From contig NZ_JBNATX010000048.1 of the NCBI RefSeq assembly GCF_049701115.1, positions 1 through 9,739 of the forward strand: DNA of 9,739 bases, written 5' to 3'. A program made the translations under genes and the position numbers. The DNA is from Thermoanaerobacter sp049701115 (GTDB lineage Bacteria > Bacillota > Thermoanaerobacteria > Thermoanaerobacterales > Thermoanaerobacteraceae). The notes beneath the pieces were generated by a model. The model made no database searches. It was not told where the DNA came from and saw only the letters and a program-made list of their open reading frames with translations. This document shows positions 6,648 through 9,739 of the stretch, in pieces (position 1 is the stretch's first letter; each line of letters opens with the position of its first letter).

Positions 6648-7571
6648 ATGCATAGATTTATTGATTTATCAGAAGAAGTTGATAAGGCTTTAAAAGAGGG
6701 GAAGCCTATAGTGGCTTTAGAATCAACTATAATATCTCACGGAATGCCTTATCCAGAAAATATTGAAACAGCTAAGGCTGTAGAAGAGATTGTGAGAAAA
6801 AATGGTGCTATTCCTGCAACAATTGCTATTATAAATGGGAAGATAAAAATAGGATTAAACGAAAAAGAATTGGAGTTTATGGGTACATCTAAAGAAATAT
6901 TAAAGGCCAGCAGAAGAGATTTGCCTGTGATCTTAGCAAAAGGATTAAACGCCGCTACTACTGTTTCTGCCACGATGATTTGTGCAAACCTTGCAGGTAT
7001 AAAGGTATTTGTGACAGGAGGAATAGGAGGTGTGCACAGAGGAGCAGAGGAAACTTTTGATGTATCTGCCGATTTACAAGAACTGGCAAATACAGATGTA
7101 GCGGTTGTATGTGCAGGGGCGAAAGCTATACTTGATTTACCCCGCACTTTAGAATATCTTGAAACTTTTGGTGTTCCTGTAATCGGATTTAAAACAGAAG
7201 AATTTCCTGCTTTTTATACAAGAGAAAGCGGACTCAAAGTGGATTACATGGTGGAAGATGAGGTAGAAGCTGCAAGGGTGATAAAAACTAAATGGGATTT
7301 GGGGCTTAAAGGAGGGATTTTAATAGCTAATCCCATTCCTGAAGAATATGCCCTAGACAGAGCTTATATTGAAAAAGCCATAGAAGAAGCCATTTTTGAA
7401 GCAGATAGGCTAGGAATAAGAGGCAAAGCTCTTACGCCATTTTTGTTAGAAAAGATAAAGGACCTGACAGGGGGCAAAAGTTTAAAAGCAAATATTGAAC
7501 TTGTTAAGAATAATGCGAGAGTTGGGGCAAAAATTGCTGTGCAATTGAATAAACTGTATAAAGAGGCGTAA
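6648..7571 (+). CDS. psuG: Pseudouridine-5'-phosphate glycosidase
   Basis: This cytoplasmic enzyme splits the C-C glycosidic bond of pseudouridine 5'-phosphate to give uracil and ribose 5-phosphate, using a divalent metal (Mn in the E. coli YeiN enzyme). The 307-residue length is normal. Family motifs are ALESTIISHGMPYPEN (from 23), KASRRDLPVILAKGLNAATT (from 86), VTGGIGGVHRGAEETFDVSA (from 122) and CAGAKAILDLPRTLEYLETF (from 155). By family comparison, the catalytic residues should be Glu 25, Lys 86, Asp 142 (metal) and Lys 159 (Schiff base with ribose). The gene starts four bases after psuK, and its ribosome site AAAGGAG (6631-6637) lies inside psuK, so the two are co-transcribed and act in sequence. 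Confidence 0.96.
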   Translation: MHRFIDLSEEVDKALKEGKPIVALESTIISHGMPYPENIETAKAVEEIVRKNGAIPATIAIINGKIKIGLNEKELEFMGTSKEILKASRRDLPVILAKGLNAATTVSATMICANLAGIKVFVTGGIGGVHRGAEETFDVSADLQELANTDVAVVCAGAKAILDLPRTLEYLETFGVPVIGFKTEEFPAFYTRESGLKVDYMVEDEVEAARVIKTKWDLGLKGGILIANPIPEEYALDRAYIEKAIEEAIFEADRLGIRGKALTPFLLEKIKDLTGGKSLKANIELVKNNARVGAKIAVQLNKLYKEA

Positions 7572-7582
7572 AACGCCTCTTT
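7560..7582. terminator. Shared terminator between psuG and tlp
   Basis: AAAGAGGCG (7560-7568) and CGCCTCTTT (7574-7582) form a perfect 9-bp stem with a five-base loop. It contains the psuG stop and lies just past the stop of the convergent tlp gene (7588). T tracts are short on both sides, but the symmetric A/T-flanked stem suits a bidirectional terminator. Confidence 0.8.
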
Positions 7583-7587
7583 ATACT

Positions 7588-7845
7588 TTATTGCCTTTTT
7601 TCTCTGTCATGAACTTCATCAATTATTTCCTGACGCATGTTCTGTATGCTTATAAGCCTGTTTCTATTTTTTTCTTTTATTCTCTCTATTTCTTCAGGTG
7701 AAAGCTCTTCTGCGTGTAGCTTTAGGTAATCTTCTGCTTCTCTATAATTTTCTATTGTATTGTGTATCATTTCTTGAAGCTTTTCAACGTTATCTGACCT
7801 ATCATCGGGTTTAGGTTTTTTTGTGTATTTTTCTTCCCTTGCCAT
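7588..7845 (-). CDS. tlp: Small acid-soluble spore protein Tlp
   Basis: This small, very hydrophilic 85-residue protein belongs to the Tlp family of forespore small acid-soluble proteins. The diagnostic core is PKPDDRSDNVEKLQEMIHNT (about 11-30), followed by IENYREAEDYL, IKEKNRNR and a C-terminal IQNMRQEIIDEVHDREKRQ. This closely follows the Bacillus Tlp pattern PNPDDRSDNVEKLQ...NTIEN...IKEKN. There is no signal peptide or membrane segment. ATG 7845 is chosen because GGAG lies eight bases upstream; a GTG nine bases earlier (7854) is too close to that site. In Bacillus this family is expressed in the forespore from a sigma-G promoter. Here a weak match (TCAATA and CATAATT, plus-strand 7932-7901, 19-base spacer) is only suggestive. 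The gene implies a spore-forming host. Confidence 0.93.
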   Translation of the reverse strand: MAREEKYTKKPKPDDRSDNVEKLQEMIHNTIENYREAEDYLKLHAEELSPEEIERIKEKNRNRLISIQNMRQEIIDEVHDREKRQ

Positions 7846-7928
7846 AAATATCACTCCTGTATATTTGTCTTTTCATATTTATTTTGTTCAGCAAAGGGCC
7901 AATTATGTGTTATAAAACAGATGAAATA

Positions 7929-7957
7929 TTGAAGAAACTTTGGAATACAGTTATAAT
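7929..7957 (+). promoter_or_regulatory. Upstream promoter (P1) of the PiT-DUF47 operon
   Basis: TTGAAG (7929-7934) and TATAAT (7952-7957) are separated by 17 bases, a good sigma-A promoter. The -10 is part of the perfect 12-bp palindrome TATAATATTATA (7952-7963). Confidence 0.55.
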
Positions 7958-7985
7958 ATTATAGTATGATTTAAAACTTCAAATC

Positions 7986-7994
7986 TGTTATAAT
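7986..7994 (+). promoter_or_regulatory. Downstream extended -10 promoter (P2) of the PiT-DUF47 operon
   Basis: TGT followed by TATAAT (7989-7994) is an extended -10 element; no good -35 is visible 17 bases upstream. Transcription would start near 8001, leaving a leader of less than 20 bases. The surrounding 12-mer GTTATAATATTA (7987-7998) exactly repeats 7950-7961, which carries the P1 -10. Confidence 0.5.
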
Positions 7995-8017
7995 ATTAAA
8001 AACTTGGGGTGAAAAGC

Positions 8018-9019
8018 ATGGCTCTTTACACGCTTACAATCGCACTAATATTTTTATACATTTTTGTAACAGGCTTTCATGATGAAGGGAATTTAATAGC
8101 TACTATCATATGTTCAAGGTCTATAGAAGCCAAAAAAGCTCTGATAATAGCTTCTATTGCTCAGTTTTTAGGACCACTTGTTATGGCAACTGCTGTAAGT
8201 ACCACTATTGCTAAAGATGTAATAAAATACAATTATATCATGGAAAGTGGAGATAAGATCGTTTTATTAATACTTTGCGGTATATTGGGAGCGACTTTGT
8301 GGAATTTTATCACATGGTACTACGCCATTCCATCCAGTTCTTCTCATGCTATGATTGGAGGAATGCTTGGACCTTTTGTGATGGAATATGGTTTTCTTTC
8401 AGTGAATCTTTATGGGATAATGACGAAAGTGATAATACCTTTATTTTTTTCTCCTGTAATAGGATTTGGTGCAGGGTATGTTATTTCATTGTTTTTTTGG
8501 AGATTATTAAAGAATGCTCAGCCTTCTGTAAACGAGCTTCTTAAGAAAATGCAGTATGGCACAATGTTTTTGCTTAATGTGGTACAGAGCGCAAATGATG
8601 CACAAAAAGGCATGGGATTAATTGTAATTTTAATGATGTCAAAAGGATTTACGTCCAACTTTGGAGTTCCTTTTTTTGTAAAATATTTGGCGGCTTTTAT
8701 GATATCTTTTGGCCTTTTATTTGGGGGATTTAGAATGATACAAAGTGTAGGAGGAAGGATGTACAGAGTAAGACCTATCCATTCCTTTAATGCTCAGCTT
8801 TCTTCCCTATTGGTAGTAACTGCAGCTACTTTATTTGGGGCGCCTATTAGCGGCACACAGCTTGTAAACTCTTCAATTTTAGGTGTTGGGGCAAGAGAAA
8901 GACCTAGTGCGGTTAGATGGCAGTTTGCGAAAGCGATATTTGCTGCATGGTTTACTACGATTCCCATTTCTTTTTCGTTTTCATCTATAATCTATATAAT
9001 AATTGCTAGACTATTCTGA
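8018..9019 (+). CDS. pit: PiT-family inorganic phosphate permease
   Basis: This is an integral membrane carrier of the PiT family, normally importing phosphate with a cation. It has 333 residues with about ten hydrophobic segments, shorter than E. coli PitA because the large central cytoplasmic loop is absent. The two inverted-repeat signatures are visible: GFHDEGNLIAT (19-29) in the first half and SANDAQKGMG (191-200) in the second, with SSSSHAMIGGMLG (106-118) and PISGTQLVNSSILGVGA (276-292) forming the expected re-entrant parts. Asp and Asn are kept in both signatures, but the first reads DEGN rather than the usual DxAN, and PISGTQ replaces the common P(V/I)STTH. ATG 8018 is chosen because GGGGTGA ends five bases upstream; GTG 8009 lies inside that site. 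The adjacent DUF47 gene is a common partner of PiT carriers. Sulfate or another anion as substrate is possible but less likely. Confidence 0.88.
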   Translation: MALYTLTIALIFLYIFVTGFHDEGNLIATIICSRSIEAKKALIIASIAQFLGPLVMATAVSTTIAKDVIKYNYIMESGDKIVLLILCGILGATLWNFITWYYAIPSSSSHAMIGGMLGPFVMEYGFLSVNLYGIMTKVIIPLFFSPVIGFGAGYVISLFFWRLLKNAQPSVNELLKKMQYGTMFLLNVVQSANDAQKGMGLIVILMMSKGFTSNFGVPFFVKYLAAFMISFGLLFGGFRMIQSVGGRMYRVRPIHSFNAQLSSLLVVTAATLFGAPISGTQLVNSSILGVGARERPSAVRWQFAKAIFAAWFTTIPISFSFSSIIYIIIARLF

Positions 9020-9031
9020 GAGGTGATGAGA

Positions 9032-9646
9032 ATGAATGTATTTAAATGGCTTTTTACTGAAAGTGTCGACTTTTACAAACTATTACAAGAGCAGTCTAAG
9101 CTTACACTGCAGGGAGTAACTGCTTTAGAGAGATATATGCTGACAGGAAATGAAGAGGATGGCAAAGAAGTTACAAGGCTTGAAAAGCTGGCGGACAGGA
9201 AAAGAGAAGAACTTATAAAAGAGCTTGACAGAACCTTTATAACTCCTTTTGACAGAGAAGATATTTTTAACCTTTCTAAAGCCATTGACGATATACTAGA
9301 TTATTCAGATAGTACAGTCGATGAGATGGAAATATATGAGCTTGAACCCACGCCAGAGTTGAGAGAGATTGTGGAAGTCATACGAATCAGCACGGAACTC
9401 ATACATGAATCTGTCTGCAATTTAAATAAAGACAGAAAAGAAGGGATGAGGCAAGCACTACAGGCAAAGAAATACGAAAACAGAGTAGAAAATCTTTACA
9501 GAAAGAATTTAGCAAAGCTTTTTGAGGGGGAGGATATAAAATACATCTTAAAGATGCGAGAAATCTTTAGGCACCTGAGCAATTGTGCTGACAGAATAGA
9601 TTTAGCAGGCGATATACTTGGCCATATTTATGTGAAGATGATTTAA
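9032..9646 (+). CDS. DUF47 / PhoU-like accessory protein of the phosphate permease
   Basis: This is a soluble, mostly helical protein of 204 residues in the DUF47 family (COG1392), related to PhoU. Family hallmarks are EKLADRKREEL (from 51), FITPFDREDI (69-78), AIDDILDYSDS (from 85) and, near the end, IFRHLSNCADRIDLAGDIL (from 178). The acidic ExxAD and DxxLD clusters correspond to metal-cluster-binding motifs in PhoU-like proteins. The gene begins 12 bases after the PiT gene, so the two are an operon. DUF47 proteins next to PiT genes are thought to modulate the carrier; direct evidence here is only the context. ATG 9032 is preferred since GAGGTGA lies about five bases upstream, while GTG 9023 and ATG 9026 overlap that site. 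Confidence 0.92.
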   Translation: MNVFKWLFTESVDFYKLLQEQSKLTLQGVTALERYMLTGNEEDGKEVTRLEKLADRKREELIKELDRTFITPFDREDIFNLSKAIDDILDYSDSTVDEMEIYELEPTPELREIVEVIRISTELIHESVCNLNKDRKEGMRQALQAKKYENRVENLYRKNLAKLFEGEDIKYILKMREIFRHLSNCADRIDLAGDILGHIYVKMI

Positions 9647-9661
9647 GGGCAATATGCCCTT
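9645..9661 (+). terminator. Weak terminator-like hairpin after the DUF47 gene
   Basis: AAGGGCA (9645-9651) and TGCCCTT (9655-9661) form a 7-bp stem with an ATA loop beginning in the stop codon. There is no clear T tract after it, so termination is uncertain. The right repeat arm begins five bases later. Confidence 0.55.
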
Positions 9662-9665
9662 TCAG

Positions 9666-9739
9666 ACTGTTGACAAAGTTTAAAAAGTGGCATTTTGTGT
9701 GTAAATGCGACTTGTTGTCAAAGCGATAACTAAACTTGG
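9666..9739 (+). repeat. Right arm of diverged inverted repeat (partner at 81-157)
   Basis: This segment begins ACTGTTGACAAAGTT (9666-9680), continues through AAGTGGCATTTTGTGT (9685-9700) and CAAAGCG (9719-9725), and runs off the window. It is homologous, with indels, to the reverse complement of 81-157. Like its partner it starts just past the terminator hairpin of the neighbouring gene and points away from the window's genes. The sequence ends at the window edge, so the full length of the repeat is unknown. Confidence 0.7.

Noticed and set aside
7958..7968. CATACTA on the minus strand as a sigma-G/F -10 for tlp
   Set aside because: No matching -35 lies upstream, and it would give a leader of over 100 bases for a small spore gene.
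9669..9700. TTGACA in the repeat arms as a promoter -35
   Set aside because: No acceptable -10 lies 16-18 bases downstream in either arm, and the two arms have different spacing there.
1..9739. CRISPR array, tRNA or rRNA genes, prophage or toxin-antitoxin genes
   Set aside because: I saw no regularly spaced repeats, no tRNA or rRNA-like sequence, and no genes of those families on either strand.

Overview
The window is AT-rich, with Gram-positive style promoters, strong Shine-Dalgarno sites, a T-box leader and a small acid-soluble spore protein (Tlp). Together these point to an endospore-forming Firmicute. The LeuRS, PsuK/PsuG and Tlp sequences look to me like those of the thermophilic Thermoanaerobacter/Caldanaerobacter group; that placement is an inference from memory of these families, not a search.

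Layout. Bases 1-75 are a GC-rich, hairpin-forming patch (51 G/C in the first 70 bases) unlike the rest. Bases 81-157 and 9666-9739 are the two arms of a diverged inverted repeat. Each arm lies just downstream of a terminator-like hairpin that closes the outermost gene on its side. On the minus strand, an ECF sigma factor gene (2129-2617) is translationally coupled to a large membrane-anchored extracytoplasmic beta-propeller protein (189-2126), probably its anti-sigma or sensor partner. An ECF-type promoter (TGTTAC-N16-CGTCTA) precedes the sigma gene. Divergently, leuS (3008-5458) is preceded by a housekeeping promoter and a complete T-box leader with a Leu CTC specifier. A perfect palindrome overlaps the -35 regions of both divergent promoters.

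Downstream of leuS and its terminator, psuK (HTH plus PfkB pseudouridine kinase) and psuG (pseudouridine-5'-phosphate glycosidase) form a two-gene operon. It salvages pseudouridine to uracil and ribose 5-phosphate. The psuK leader holds a palindrome that could be the operator for the HTH of PsuK. A short shared terminator separates psuG from the convergent tlp gene (7588-7845, minus). Finally, a PiT-family phosphate permease (8018-9019) and a DUF47/PhoU-like protein (9032-9646) form an operon with two candidate promoters in tandem.

Most of the gene content is ordinary. The points worth a second look are the inverted repeat arms bracketing the window, the GC-rich structured patch, the architecture of the propeller protein, the two operator-like palindromes, and the atypical PiT signature motifs. 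I did not find a convincing wholly new system.
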